NCBI GenBank assembly: GCA_001606155.1
Contig: LODT01000028.1
Location: forward strand, 1,588,735-1,652,734
Direction of reading: 5' to 3'
Length of the DNA stretch: 64,000 nt
Origin: Tieghemostelium lacteum
Taxonomy: Eukaryota > Evosea > Eumycetozoa > Dictyosteliales > Raperosteliaceae
Part shown: one piece after another, positions 8,973-20,418 of the stretch
Position numbering within the stretch: position 1 is the stretch's first letter
Layout: every line of letters starts with the position of its first letter
The notes under the pieces: generated by a model
Databases searched by the model: none
Seen by the model: only the letters and a program-made list of their open reading frames with translations
What the model was told of the DNA's origin: nothing
Program-made: the position numbers and the translations under genes

Positions 8973-11917
8973 TTAAAATTGATCCAATTCTTGAACTTTT
9001 CCTCCCATAAATACTTTTCTTGCTCCGTTGCCTGATTTTGGTTGATTATTCTTTACCCTCTTTGATCTTTTTCTATAAATCAAAATTGATGCAATCAAAA
9101 ATGCAAGAAATGCAGCTCCAAGAATTGGTCCAAGGATTGCTCCTAAATTACTTTTCTTGTCTTTTGATTCATTTGATGGTTTTGATGATGATGATGGTGA
9201 TGATGAGGGTGTTGGTGTTGGTGTTGTTGTTGGTGTTGGAGTTGGAGTTGGAGTTGGTGGAAGTGTGATGAGTTGTAGTGTTTGTGTTGATTCATTTTCA
9301 TATCCATCAACTGAGATGTAAATTTGAGTTGGTGTGTCGTAAAAAATTTCAGTTGAGGTTTGACAAATTATTTCATTTGATTTTTTAGATTTAATTTCAC
9401 ATTGAGTTCCATTGATTTCAACTGATGTTTGTTCTAGTTTACCAAAATTACCAATTATTGTTATTGATGTACTACCATTACTATGAATTGATGTAATACT
9501 TGGGTATTCTTGGTAACATATGATACAGTTAGTTGTTATAGGTTTTAATATGCACAAATAAAGATATACATACCTAATTCAAATGGAATTTCATTAATAA
9601 TATTTGATGCAACTCCATTCATTATTTTCAATGAATAATTTCCATTATCTAAAAATAAGTCAATTTCAAATTCCATTTCACCATTTGATGATATATTTGT
9701 TGAAAGTACATTATTTAATGAAATTGAGAGAGATTCTGATGGATTATAAATTAAATCAGTGAAAGTTACCTTTGCCTTACCAATTGGGAATTGTTTGATT
9801 GAGATATTTGATAATGATTTAAGTGAAACCCAATTGATATTTGTTTTTACATTATTAGATGCCAAAGTAACATTTTCAATCAGATATGATGTTATATCTG
9901 TTGTATTGAATGTCATCAATCCATTGTTATCAATCATTGTAATTCTTGGATCACTTGCAAATATAGCTCCATATCCAAGATTTTTACCTGTAACTGTAAT
10001 AATAGTAGGTAATAAACCAATTGAGGTAATTGATGTAACTTTTGGTACTATTTAGAGTTTTGTAATAAATAACATTAATATTTAGGTATTTTAACTATTA
10101 TAGATATAAAATACTTTACCACATGTGAATCCTGTGTAATTATATTTTGGATTAAGCATTTGGGTAGTATAGAGAGATGAATAACATTTAAAACAATCTG
10201 GGAATCCTCCAAAATTAGGTGTATTCATAAAATTAAATTGTGATTGAAGAGTGGCAATACAATAGTCTTCAGGTAAAATTCCATTGATTTTAGTGGCAGA
10301 TAAAGTCAGTTGATAGGTTTTATCTGGGTTATTGTGATTGAAATAGAAATCAACTTCATCATTTAAATTAGCACAACTTGCCAAGATTCTATAAAGTTCT
10401 ATTGTAAGTATGTGAAGTAATCCTACTTTATCGTTAAAAATACATACAATTTATTCAAATTGTTTGTCTTATAAAAATTTGGAATATTTGTAATATAAGG
10501 ATTTAATAATTGCTCACTAAATATATTGTTTAGTTAGTAAATATGTCAAATGAATTTAATAATATTGGTTTGAGCTTACATGTGGTTTACACTATTTGGG
10601 AGATCAATGATATTAATTAAGGGACCAGAGGCAGGGCTACTAGTTCTAATATAATCCAAGTTTGAATAAGTTGACAAGTTGGACGGTACTAAATTAATAT
10701 CTCCACCTAGATCACTGTTTATGTAATGGAATGAGTTAATATTAGTTTGTAAAATTTACATAGGTATTCAAAATATATATACTAACAGATAATTTAAATT
10801 TGGACATTTTGTAATATTTATAGTTGCAGGTATTCCTGTAGCTTGGATCATAGTAATTGATGTTACTTTTGTTGATCTAACATCCAAAGTTTTGTTGGTA
10901 ACAAACTGAACTGTTAAATCTGTTAAACTAGGATAATTTGATTCTCTGAAGATTATAGATGAGCTTGATGATGGATTTTTTTCCTTTATATTAAGACTTG
11001 TCACGTTGATTTTGGTGGAAGGGTTTCCAAAAATTGAATAATCAAGTGGGGCGAGAACTACAGTTCTTTTCAACCAACAATTAAGAATTAGTATTATTAT
11101 TGGTTTGGGGTTTCAAATTTTTTTTATAAACATACAATTTAGCAGAAAGGGTAGGTTGTAACATATCTGTTATATCCATTAATTGCTTACAAAAAGTGAA
11201 AGCTAAAGTTCTGTTTGAATATTTAATTAGAGATATATTCATAATTTGTAAGTTTTTAATAGTATACTTACGTTATAGTAGGAGGTAGTGGATAGGCTTT
11301 AGTTACTGAATTTTCACCAAATAATATTAAAGTTTCAAGTTTTAAAACATTATTAAGCATTGATAAAATATTATAACTGGGATTAGATTGATTATAATTT
11401 GGTGAATTAATCGAAAGAAAAGTGAGTTCTGGAAAATTAAGTTGGAATGGGGCTCCTGGTTCTATTGTTGGATTAGCTGTTTGGATATTTAAATTTCTGA
11501 ATTAAAATATTAGTACAGTGTAGCAATCAATTTGAATTTAAAGAATCTTTACATTGAAGCTACATGTAAAACCCCTGATAATGGAATACATGCTACGAAG
11601 AAAGTTGAAGTTGAAGCACATTTATTTTCATTTAAAACTTGAACTGATATATCTGCACGATATTGCTAAAATTAAGAATAAAAAGTGGTAAAAACTCAAC
11701 ACACTCATAATTTAAAATCTAAATAATCAATAAATAGGTACTTTAGATAACCAAACTAATGAATCAACTGTGGATCAAATAAATAAAAATAGTCAGTTAG
11801 TATCCAAGTTATAAAACACTAGCTATATGTTAAAACTATACCTTCTTCTTGTGGTAGTTCTTGTGATTTTGAACAAGTTATTAATAAACAAATAATGAAC
11901 ACTAATAGTATTTTCAT
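8973..11917 (-). CDS. Spliced LRR-TIG transmembrane surface receptor, copy 1
   Basis: A multi-exon gene (about ten exons by eye) on the minus strand. Exon 1 (11917-11842) encodes a signal peptide, MKILLVFIICLLITCS. Then come a 26-nt micro-exon (11767-11742), exon 3 (11665-11553), exon 4 (11496-11272), and further exons of a leucine-rich region (e.g. around 11073-10790). Exon 10384-10110 carries a Cys motif (LPEDYCIA ... FPDCFKCYS) that I associate with dictyostelid LRR surface proteins. Exons to 9580 hold a first TIG domain (TVTGKNLGYG), and the last exon a second TIG-like unit, a Pro/Thr/Ser stalk, one membrane span (AAFLAFLIASILIY), basic residues and the tail VFMGGKVQELDQF. It is a type I membrane protein, plausibly for adhesion or recognition; the ligand is unknown. 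Its upstream neighbour is a tandem paralogue. Confidence 0.8.
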
Positions 11918-12113
11918 TTCTTTAGATAATGCTGCTAATATCAAATCATTTTTATTTTTGATTTTTATAAAAATCGATGAATGTCTTTTCATATTTTAAC
12001 AATAATTGGGTGAAAGATTCAAATTCTTGAAAAAATACAGTTTTAGGTTTCTTGACATATAAATAATTTTATTATACATTATATTGTTACGTGAATTTAA
12101 TTTAATAGATTGT

Positions 12114-15009
12114 CTAAAATTGTTCCATTTCTTGTACTTTACCACCAATAAAAACTTGTCTGGTATCAGATCTTCTCAATTCACTTCTGGCTTTCTTTAG
12201 TTTTTTAGATCTATTTCTATACCAAATAATGGATGCAACTAGTGCAGCTATAAAAGCAGCTCCTAAAATGGAACCTAGAATAGCTCCTATTTTTTTCTTT
12301 TTATCACTATCATCGTTGTCAGTGTTATTGCTTGTCTCTGGTAATTGAACTAACAAAGTTGATCCATAACTGTAGCCATCAATTGTAACTTTATAAGGTG
12401 TTGCAACTCCAATTTTTTGACTTGTTGAACTCTCGCATATTATTTGATTGGATTCCACTGATCTAACCTCACAATTTTGACCATCAATTTCAATAGATGG
12501 CTCTTCCAATGTTTCACCAAAGTAACCTGTCAATTTGATATATTTACCATTTATAGTCCACGATATAGTATCAACAATTGGGTATTCTTTTCGAAATATA
12601 TGAACATAATTAGTAAATTATAAAAACAATAGTTATAAAGGGTTAACATACCTAAGGTAAATGGAATATGATTGATTGTATTTGATGATATTCCATTAAT
12701 AATTTTCACACTGTAATTTGTGCTATTTTCTAGTAAAAAGTCAAATTCAAATCCTAATTTCCCATCAGTTGAATTTGAAGTTGAATTAACATTGTTAAAA
12801 GTAACTGTGACTGGTAACCTTGGATCATATGTTAATTGTGATAGAATTACTTTTGATCTACCAATTGGTAACTGTTTGATTGAGATATTTGACATGGAAT
12901 TCAGAGATACCCATGTAATACCTGAAAGCGTAACATTATTTGAAGCTAATGTTATATTTTCTACTGGTACTGTTGATAAACCTGTTGTATTGAATGTAAT
13001 TATATTATTAATTTCAATTACTGAGATTCTAGAATCACTGTAAAATGTTGATCCATAACCAAGGTTTTTACCAGTAACTGTCACAGTTGGTTGAAATCCA
13101 ACTGAAGTTACTGATTCTATTGTAGGTACTATAGTAATATTAAATAGATGTCAGAAATGTGTTTATCTATGAATATAGGTATTTTGAATACATTACCACA
13201 AGTGAACCCAGTAGTATCTGGTGTTGGGTATAGTTCCATTGTAGTGGATATCAGGGAACTATAACATTTAAAACAATCTGGATAACCTTCAAAATTAGGT
13301 GAATTATCAAAAGAAAATATGGAATCAGCAGAAGCAACGCAATAGTCTTCAGGTAACACACCAGTTATGCCATCCATACCTTCTAATGACAACTGAAAAG
13401 TGGTAGTATTCTTATTGAAATAAAAACCAACTTCTTCAACCATATTTGCACAGTCAATATAATAACTATTATCAATAGAATATATTAATAATCAATTTAA
13501 TAAAGGTTATGTACAACACTTACATTTCTTTTAATTTTGGTAATCCTGATAATAAAGGTGAAACTTTAGTTATAGATGGATTGGCTTCTACATGTCTGTA
13601 AAAGGGATGTTAATATATGATTGTTTTGAAGATTCTTTTGATATTATACTTACAATGATATGAAAGTGTCAGGTAGTGCAACTATATTGTATAAATCAGG
13701 TGAAGTGAATTCTTCAGCTTCTAGAACTTCCAATTTTGTAAATGTAAGATTAGCAGGTATGATAGTATATTCACCTGTTAATTGCCTGTTATTTAAATGA
13801 AAAGGTAAGTTCAAATGTTTGGATTTCTAGAAATAAAGTAGTTTGATACAAACATTGTTTTGATATTTGGACAATTTGTCAAATCCAATGTAATATTGGT
13901 TGAATCTCTACCAATTGAAAGATTGTTTATAATATCAGAGTTAATTGTAACGTTATTGTCACCATCTAACCCTATATCAATAATAACTAAATTTGGATAA
14001 CTAGATTTGTTGATTACAACATTGAGTGGTGTACTTGTTGATTCGTCAACTATTGAAAGTTCTGTTATTTGTATGGGACTTGGTAAATTTGAGAATATAG
14101 AATAATCTAAACTAGCACATAAACTTACTGACCTATAAAAGTATATTTATAAATTAGATGTGTTATCCTAATGATCAAATTTTGATATTAAACATACAAG
14201 GTTCCTGTTAAAGTTGCAAGGAAAGGTGTTATATCTATTAAATTTGGACAACTAGAAATTATTGTTTGTCTTTAAAATTCAGATAAAGTTAGTTTACTAG
14301 TATTTAATAGGTATATTGTTTAAAAATGATAGTTACACCATAGGGCTTGTGGTAAGTTCATATGTTCTATCAAGAGAACTATCTCTTGAGATAAGAAATT
14401 TTTGTAATTTTGGTAGATTTGACATTAATTTCATTACGTTTAATGTTCCATTGGATAGTGGTAAAGAAAAACCCTCAATAATCAAATTTGTCAATTCAGG
14501 GAAATAAAATTGGTCTAATGATTGAGGATTAATAGCTGAAACTGATGATGATGAAATTACTTTACTAAATTTTAAATCTTCCATGTCAGTGTGGTGTTCT
14601 CTCTTTATGAATGTAAATCTAAAAATAACCTTACAGATTTGTAATATGTAAAACACCTGAAAATTCAGTACAGGTCATTGTAAGATTAGTTGGGATACTT
14701 GGACATGTTCCTTGACTGATTTCTGATGGTATATTAACTCGATATTGCTATAAATAAAATGAAACAAATTACATGTTGTTAAAAGTTGATATGCCTTCCA
14801 ACCTAAATTAATCAAATATAAATACCTGTAAAATCCATAATAAAGAATCAACTAATATAATAATAATGTTAATAACATTGTAGTCTACAGAAATGATTCA
14901 TATTGCAATGAAAAACTATATTACTCTCTTGTTGTGGTAAGATTGCTATTGAATTTGTTAAAGATATAAATAGTACAAATAAAAATATAGTAGTTAATCT
15001 TAATTGCAT
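12114..15009 (-). CDS. Spliced LRR-TIG transmembrane surface receptor, copy 2
   Basis: Tandem paralogue of the preceding gene with the same exon plan. Exon 1 starts at 15009 with a signal peptide (MQLRLTTIFLFVLFISLT); the 26-nt micro-exon is 14851-14826; LRR exons lie between about 14760 and 13500. The exon near 13443-13195 has the same Cys motif (LPEDYCVA ... YPDCFKCYS). TIG domain 1 includes TVTGKNLGYGSTF, and the last exon (about 12590-12114) has TIG domain 2, an Asn/Asp linker, a membrane span (AAFIAALVASIIWY), a basic stretch and the tail VFIGGKVQEMEQF. Many N-x-S/T sites fit a secreted ectodomain. The gene is head-to-head with the ILEI-caspase gene, 555 bases apart. Exact borders of the middle exons were not fixed. 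Confidence 0.8.
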
Positions 15010-15563
15010 TTTATAAAGAAATCTTCTATTTATATATTTTATATAACTATATTTCTGTTGGACGGTATTTCTCAAAATAAAATTTTACTAAAAGTCTTGT
15101 CCTTTTGATAAGAACCTTTTCAGATTTCGATCGATAATGATAAAAACCTTGAAAATTTTATTGTGATTAATTTTTTTGATTTGTGTCTATCATTTTTTTT
15201 TTTTAAGTACACAAACAAATATTGGTTCAAATTCTTTATTTTAGTGTAAGAAAATAGATCATTCAGTTTCTAAAAACACATGTGATCGTACATTCCAAAG
15301 TTCATCAAAAAAAAAAGAAATCACATTTAGTTTTGGATAGTAGAATATATACCCTCTTCCTATCTAGTTTCCCTTATGTTGTAGCAGTTTAAGAATGACG
15401 GATGATCTAGAAAATTCATTGGGAATTTGTATTCAGTTTTTTTACAACAAATCAGATTATAAAGAAAATTAAAAAATGGGTGAAAATATCTGTTTTGATT
15501 GATTGGGGGTGAAATGAATCAATCACACTTGTTCAATGTTTTTTTTTAAAAATTATTAATTTT
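15010..15563. other. Intergenic region between divergent surface-protein genes
   Basis: This is 554 bases of A/T-rich sequence that must hold the promoters of receptor copy 2 and the ILEI-caspase gene. The only short frame of note is a 25-codon ATG frame starting at 15396 (MTDDLENSLGICIQFF), without a good donor site after it. I found no upstream exon that would supply a signal peptide to the downstream gene, and no RNA gene. Confidence 0.5.
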
Positions 15564-18500
15564 ATGGCTACTAGTAAAGATCAAATTACAGTGACATTAA
15601 AGGCCACACAAACATTGGCAAATTGTTTGATTCAGGTATCAGGACACGATTCAGCTATACCTTTGGGAAATGGTGTAAATGTGTTATTGTATGTTCCAGA
15701 TTACTGGGCAAATAATAATTTTATATTTCACAATTTTGATTTGGTTTCGTCTGTCAGTAATGCAAATTTGTTGGAACAGTATATTGATGAGCTTCCACCA
15801 CAAGTATTGGTGATTATAGTGTCTGCTGGAAATATACCAACTGCTAATTTCACTACTGGGTTGAGAAATGCATTGCAGAGTGTTGGTAGTCTTAGTATCT
15901 CACAAGATTTTGTTGGGTCTAATAATTTCTGTTTGATTGGTTCGAAAGGTACAAACATTGGAAATGCATTTGAATCTTTGACTGTTAGCACAACGAATGC
16001 AACTTTGGAACAGACTTTAACACCAAAGTTTCATACTAATGTACTTAGTGTTAGTGTCAGTCCAACATCACAGTTTATCAATAGAAATGGAGTGCAAATC
16101 TATGTTCCAATAGGCCAAGGTTTAAATGTGGTACTTTTTGATAAAAATATGCATTTCCTAAGTAGTGAGGCTTTTAATACTGGTTCTAGTGACAATGAAT
16201 GTAGTTTTCTAGTTAGACATCTAAATGGTATTCAACCAGAGGTTTTAGTAGTAATGTTCACCAATGGTGATGTTCAACAACATTTATCTACAGATGCTAT
16301 AAATATGATTAAAACCTTTGGATCTAATTTCATTGATAGGTTGACAAGGAATGATTTATGGTATCTTATTGGAAAGAAAGGGTTATCTAATCCGCTGTCA
16401 GAGTACTCTACTAACAGTACTGGAACTATATCAGGTCGGTACTTTGTAACTGGCGATGAAGGTTCATCATCATTCCGTTTAACAATTGGATCTGGAAGAA
16501 AAGATACGGATGTATTTAACTACTCTGTAGTTGATGATGACCTCAATACACCAAGATCTGTTCAGACTGGTAGTGGACTATTGATTACAGTCATTGACGA
16601 TTTCACAGGTATAACTCTATCATCTCAACTGTATCCTACATCCTCAGATGACAATATCAATACCATTTGTAACCTTTTATACTACCAAGTTGCTATTGGC
16701 TCTATTGTAATGATATCTGCATCCAACTGTGACACCTCCCATTTCAATTCACACCCTCTGATTCCTGCAATTGAAAGTCTTGGTTCTAATCTCATAAGAA
16801 ACTTTACAGGTGGAAGTAACCAGGTATATGCAATTATCGGCAGAAAAGGGGCCTCTAAAGGTTCAGTACCTGAAATTCTGTCTACAGACTCTGCAACTTC
16901 AATGTCAGCTGATTTTGATTACAATTATAGATATACAAGACCCTATATAGAAATCCATGCTAGATCTGTCGGACAGAATGCCGGTACCAGTTCAGGAACA
17001 ACTGAAATTAAATTAAACCAAGTTCAAGTTCCAATGAACTATACTATAGGTTTGAATGTTCTAGTTATAGATGAACAAACTGGTAATATTCTAAATAACC
17101 AGACATATGATACTCACAGTTCTTCAACTGCTTCCAGTGATTTTACAACACTTATAAACTCATTACCAAATGGTAGATCAGTGGTTATAGTCATCAATCA
17201 AGATGCCATTACAAATCTCTCTACAGATGCTAAAAGTGCAATAAAACTATTAGGATCACAGCAAATTGATTCGGTTCAGATTGGTGACTCTTGGTCGTTG
17301 GTAGGGTCCAAAGGAGGCGATGCATCGTCATGTACAGAATGCCATTCATCAAGTAAAGCAACATCATGTGAATCTTGGTTAATGGTTAAATCCCTGTATC
17401 CTGATATATCAGGTGTTAATGTAAGTGTACATTCTTGTGGAAAATTGTCAAGTTCTGGATCGGGGATGGCTAGTATATATTTTGCTGGTCAACTAGTATC
17501 CATGAGCTATGGACCTGGTTTAAATGTTGTAGTTTTTAATCCATCCGATGGAGACACCATCATATCAAAAACAAACTACAACACAGTTTCAAGTAGCACC
17601 AATGGTGATACATTTGCAGATATGATAAAGACTCTTCCATTTGGGTACTCTGTGATTATTGCAGTTCAAGATTCCATAGGAACACTTTCAACAAAAGCTA
17701 AAAATGCATTTAAAATGATTGGAGTTGAAAGTATTGATCTTGTAAATCAGTATGGCTCTTTATGCGTTATTGGTAATAAAGGGTTCTCTAGAGGTTCCAT
17801 TTTAGAGAATTTCAGTAATGATTCGCCTGCATCTATTCAGTTGTGGATACCTTTAATCCCACCTACCCCAGGTCCAGAATTCATATTTGGAGCCATAGCT
17901 TTAATCATATGTCTCTTTGCATTTTCAATTACTGCTCTTGGGTACTATGTTGAATTACAAAACCATGATCAATATAATGTACATGCTGGCTATACTACAA
18001 ACTTTACATCACCTGCGTATAGTGGACCGCCAGTTAGAAGACCAACTAAAAAGGCATTGTTAGTTGCTATAAATTACAAAAATACTGTTAGAACTGTTGC
18101 TCTTCTTACTGACAAGAAAGGTGATCTTCAAGATTCCATTGTAACAATGAAAACAACTAGAAAGAGATTGGTATCCAATGGATATATGGATAACTCAAAT
18201 ATCGTAATGTTGTCAGACGATAATCCAAATGACCCTAATTTGGACATCAGACCTACCAAAGCTAATATTCTAAAACAAATTCAATGGTTGACTAAAGATG
18301 TTCAAGCTGGAGATGTTATATTATTCTCCTATTTTGGACACGGTAACAGAGAACCACTTCCAACCGGCATGCCATACAAGAACTCCTATCAAGTTGGACC
18401 CTATCAAAAGAGTTACCTCATCACACTAAACTCTCAAAACTACCCAAACAACAAAGAACCCTTATATGCAACTGACTTCCAATCCGCATTTAAAGATGTA

Positions 18501-18842
18501 CCTGTAGGTGTCAATGTCACATGGTTAATGAACTTTTGTTTTGCAGGTGGATGTGGAAAGAATATTCCAACTGGTAACACACTAAACAATAACCTTATTG
18601 CATTCAATGCTGTAAATGAAGACTATCCTTCAAATTTCAGATACAACATGTTAAGAACACTCAATGACCAGTTGAGTAAAGATGCAACCTACCAAACATT
18701 GTACAACAAAACCTATAACCAACTAAAATCAGATAGAGTATTATCAGAATCCAACTATCCACAACCCTACCAACAACTAAACCAACTTAACAAAACTGGT
18801 AAAGATCTTAGTCAATTGAATTTCCTATCACCTATCAATTAA
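15564..18842 (+). CDS. Five ILEI/PANDER-type domains, membrane span, caspase/metacaspase-like domain
   Basis: A single 1092-aa frame. Residues 1-765 hold five repeats of a FAM3-like (ILEI/PANDER) unit: a glycine-rich entry such as GPGLNVVVFNPSDG, a segment of the type LPFGYSVIIAVQD, then LSTKAKNAFKMIG and a closing (V/L)IG(S/N/R)KG. Clear closings end near residues 130, 270, 430, 580 and 750. One membrane span lies at 773-798 (FGAIALIICLFAFSITALGYY). Residues 829-1092 match the C14 caspase/metacaspase fold: KKALLVAINY, His926 in FSYFGHGN, Cys992 in MNFCFAGGCG. Metacaspases normally cut after Arg/Lys; activity here is unproven. There is no N-terminal signal peptide although the repeats carry many N-glycosylation sites. 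Basic residues after the span place the peptidase-like domain in the cytosol. Confidence 0.85.
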   Translation: MATSKDQITVTLKATQTLANCLIQVSGHDSAIPLGNGVNVLLYVPDYWANNNFIFHNFDLVSSVSNANLLEQYIDELPPQVLVIIVSAGNIPTANFTTGLRNALQSVGSLSISQDFVGSNNFCLIGSKGTNIGNAFESLTVSTTNATLEQTLTPKFHTNVLSVSVSPTSQFINRNGVQIYVPIGQGLNVVLFDKNMHFLSSEAFNTGSSDNECSFLVRHLNGIQPEVLVVMFTNGDVQQHLSTDAINMIKTFGSNFIDRLTRNDLWYLIGKKGLSNPLSEYSTNSTGTISGRYFVTGDEGSSSFRLTIGSGRKDTDVFNYSVVDDDLNTPRSVQTGSGLLITVIDDFTGITLSSQLYPTSSDDNINTICNLLYYQVAIGSIVMISASNCDTSHFNSHPLIPAIESLGSNLIRNFTGGSNQVYAIIGRKGASKGSVPEILSTDSATSMSADFDYNYRYTRPYIEIHARSVGQNAGTSSGTTEIKLNQVQVPMNYTIGLNVLVIDEQTGNILNNQTYDTHSSSTASSDFTTLINSLPNGRSVVIVINQDAITNLSTDAKSAIKLLGSQQIDSVQIGDSWSLVGSKGGDASSCTECHSSSKATSCESWLMVKSLYPDISGVNVSVHSCGKLSSSGSGMASIYFAGQLVSMSYGPGLNVVVFNPSDGDTIISKTNYNTVSSSTNGDTFADMIKTLPFGYSVIIAVQDSIGTLSTKAKNAFKMIGVESIDLVNQYGSLCVIGNKGFSRGSILENFSNDSPASIQLWIPLIPPTPGPEFIFGAIALIICLFAFSITALGYYVELQNHDQYNVHAGYTTNFTSPAYSGPPVRRPTKKALLVAINYKNTVRTVALLTDKKGDLQDSIVTMKTTRKRLVSNGYMDNSNIVMLSDDNPNDPNLDIRPTKANILKQIQWLTKDVQAGDVILFSYFGHGNREPLPTGMPYKNSYQVGPYQKSYLITLNSQNYPNNKEPLYATDFQSAFKDVPVGVNVTWLMNFCFAGGCGKNIPTGNTLNNNLIAFNAVNEDYPSNFRYNMLRTLNDQLSKDATYQTLYNKTYNQLKSDRVLSESNYPQPYQQLNQLNKTGKDLSQLNFLSPIN

Positions 18843-18964
18843 ATCATAAATATTTTCCATTTTTGAATTTGTCATTCTGTTTCATTTTAACTTGTAAAAT
18901 TATAAATTTAATTTTTTGATTTTTTTGGTTATTGGAATTGATCACACCATAGATCTATTTTTAA

Positions 18965-20296
18965 ATGATGGAAAAAGATAATTTGATGGACCTTACTATT
19001 AAGGGGAATATTTACCATAGGGATATATATAATTTAAAAGAAAAAGCTAATGAAAATAGATGGTTGAAGGTAGATGATAATATTAGTGATCCTTTGATGA
19101 TTGTAGAACCTTTGGATAGTGATGACATGGTACAAATTGTTAAATATATAAATAATAATAATAAAAAGTTTACAATGGTTTGTGGTGGTCATGATTTAGG
19201 GTCAGCTATAAAAGATGGTATTTTAGTTGACATGAAATTGATGAATCAAGTTCAAGTTGATACTGAAAATCAAACTGTTAGAGCAGGTCCTGGATGCCAT
19301 TTAGGTGATGTAGATAGAGAAACTAGTAAATATGATTTGTATGCACCTTTAGGACATATTCCTGAAGTAGGGTTATCAGGGTACACTTTAGGAGGTGGTA
19401 TAGGTCACATGTCTAAAAAGTATTCTTTAGCTGTTGATAATCTGTTGGAAGTTGATATTGTAACTGCTGATGGTAATCTAGTGAAAGCTTCAAAAACTGA
19501 GAATCCATATTTATTCTGGGCCGTTTGTGGTTATGGATTTGCATTTGGTGCTGTTTGTTCATTTCTATTTAAAGTTCATAAAATTACTCAAGTTTTGATG
19601 GGTCAGGCTATATTACCTTTAGATGCTGTGAATTCAAGTGGAAAAGAAATTTTAATGGAGATTTCAAATGGTCATAAAAAGGATATGGTAAACAAGGATA
19701 ACGATATTACCTATTCAATTAATATTAATCCTAGAGCTTTGGTTGTAAAATTGATATATTTTGGTGAAGATTATGAAAATGGTAGAAAAAGAATAGAGGA
19801 ATTTATGAAATTATGTCAAATTGATAAATATGATTGTAGTGCAGTACCCTATCATACTATTCAGTCAATGTATGAAAAGAGAATTCCAGAAGGACACTAT
19901 TACCAATTGGGACCTTTTATAAAACAATTGGATGATAATGTAATTGGTATCATTCAAAATGCATGGAGTAATAGACCCTATTTAGATACAGGTGTAATTA
20001 TTCTTACTGAAGTTGGTGGAATGGTAAGTTCTATTCCAACAAATGAAACCTCATATCCATTCAGAGATTCGCCATTTCATGTGTTTCTATCTACTAGAAT
20101 CAATGAACCTTCTCAAGAACAAAAAATTAGGGAATGGACTGACAAGTATCATCAATTACTATTAGACCATTCTTTTGGTGACTATATAAACACCACTCAT
20201 TCCAAAGACCTAAAATCACTCTATCCTCAAAACTATGAAAAAATTATAGCACTAAAACTTAAATATGATCCAAATAACCTTTTCTCTAAAATTTAA
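18965..20296 (+). CDS. FAD-linked oxidoreductase, berberine-bridge / PCMH type
   Basis: A complete 443-aa frame, possibly starting at either of two adjacent ATGs. Residues 40-210 form the PCMH-type FAD domain: VEPLDSDDMVQIVKY, then FTMVCGGHDLGS, whose His76 is the likely flavin-linking histidine, VRAGPGC, and SGYTLGGGIGHMSKKYSL followed by VDNLLEVDIVTADG. The second cysteine linkage of bicovalent enzymes is not evident in the glycine-rich segment. The C-terminal YPQNYEKIIALKLKYDPNNLF is the BBE tail motif. Family members oxidise alcohols, sugars or alkaloid-like substrates with O2; the substrate is unknown. There is no signal peptide, so a cytosolic location is likely, unlike many secreted plant and fungal members. 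It lies 120 bases after the ILEI-caspase gene. Confidence 0.9.
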   Translation: MMEKDNLMDLTIKGNIYHRDIYNLKEKANENRWLKVDDNISDPLMIVEPLDSDDMVQIVKYINNNNKKFTMVCGGHDLGSAIKDGILVDMKLMNQVQVDTENQTVRAGPGCHLGDVDRETSKYDLYAPLGHIPEVGLSGYTLGGGIGHMSKKYSLAVDNLLEVDIVTADGNLVKASKTENPYLFWAVCGYGFAFGAVCSFLFKVHKITQVLMGQAILPLDAVNSSGKEILMEISNGHKKDMVNKDNDITYSININPRALVVKLIYFGEDYENGRKRIEEFMKLCQIDKYDCSAVPYHTIQSMYEKRIPEGHYYQLGPFIKQLDDNVIGIIQNAWSNRPYLDTGVIILTEVGGMVSSIPTNETSYPFRDSPFHVFLSTRINEPSQEQKIREWTDKYHQLLLDHSFGDYINTTHSKDLKSLYPQNYEKIIALKLKYDPNNLFSKI

Positions 20297-20418
20297 ATTA
20301 CCAATACATATATTATTCATTAAAATAATTTATTTAAATATATATAATATTAAAAACTGTATATTACAAAAGGTGATGAGAACTTAGAGTGGTTATATAT
20401 AACTCTAAAGTTCTCAGT

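Noticed and set aside
15215-15245. B-box-like GGTTCAAATTC suggesting a tRNA
   Set aside because: No matching A box or cloverleaf upstream; the sequence around it is A/T tracts.
15396-15473. 25-codon frame as a first exon of the ILEI-caspase gene
   Set aside because: No usable donor after it and no signal-peptide character; at most an upstream ORF.
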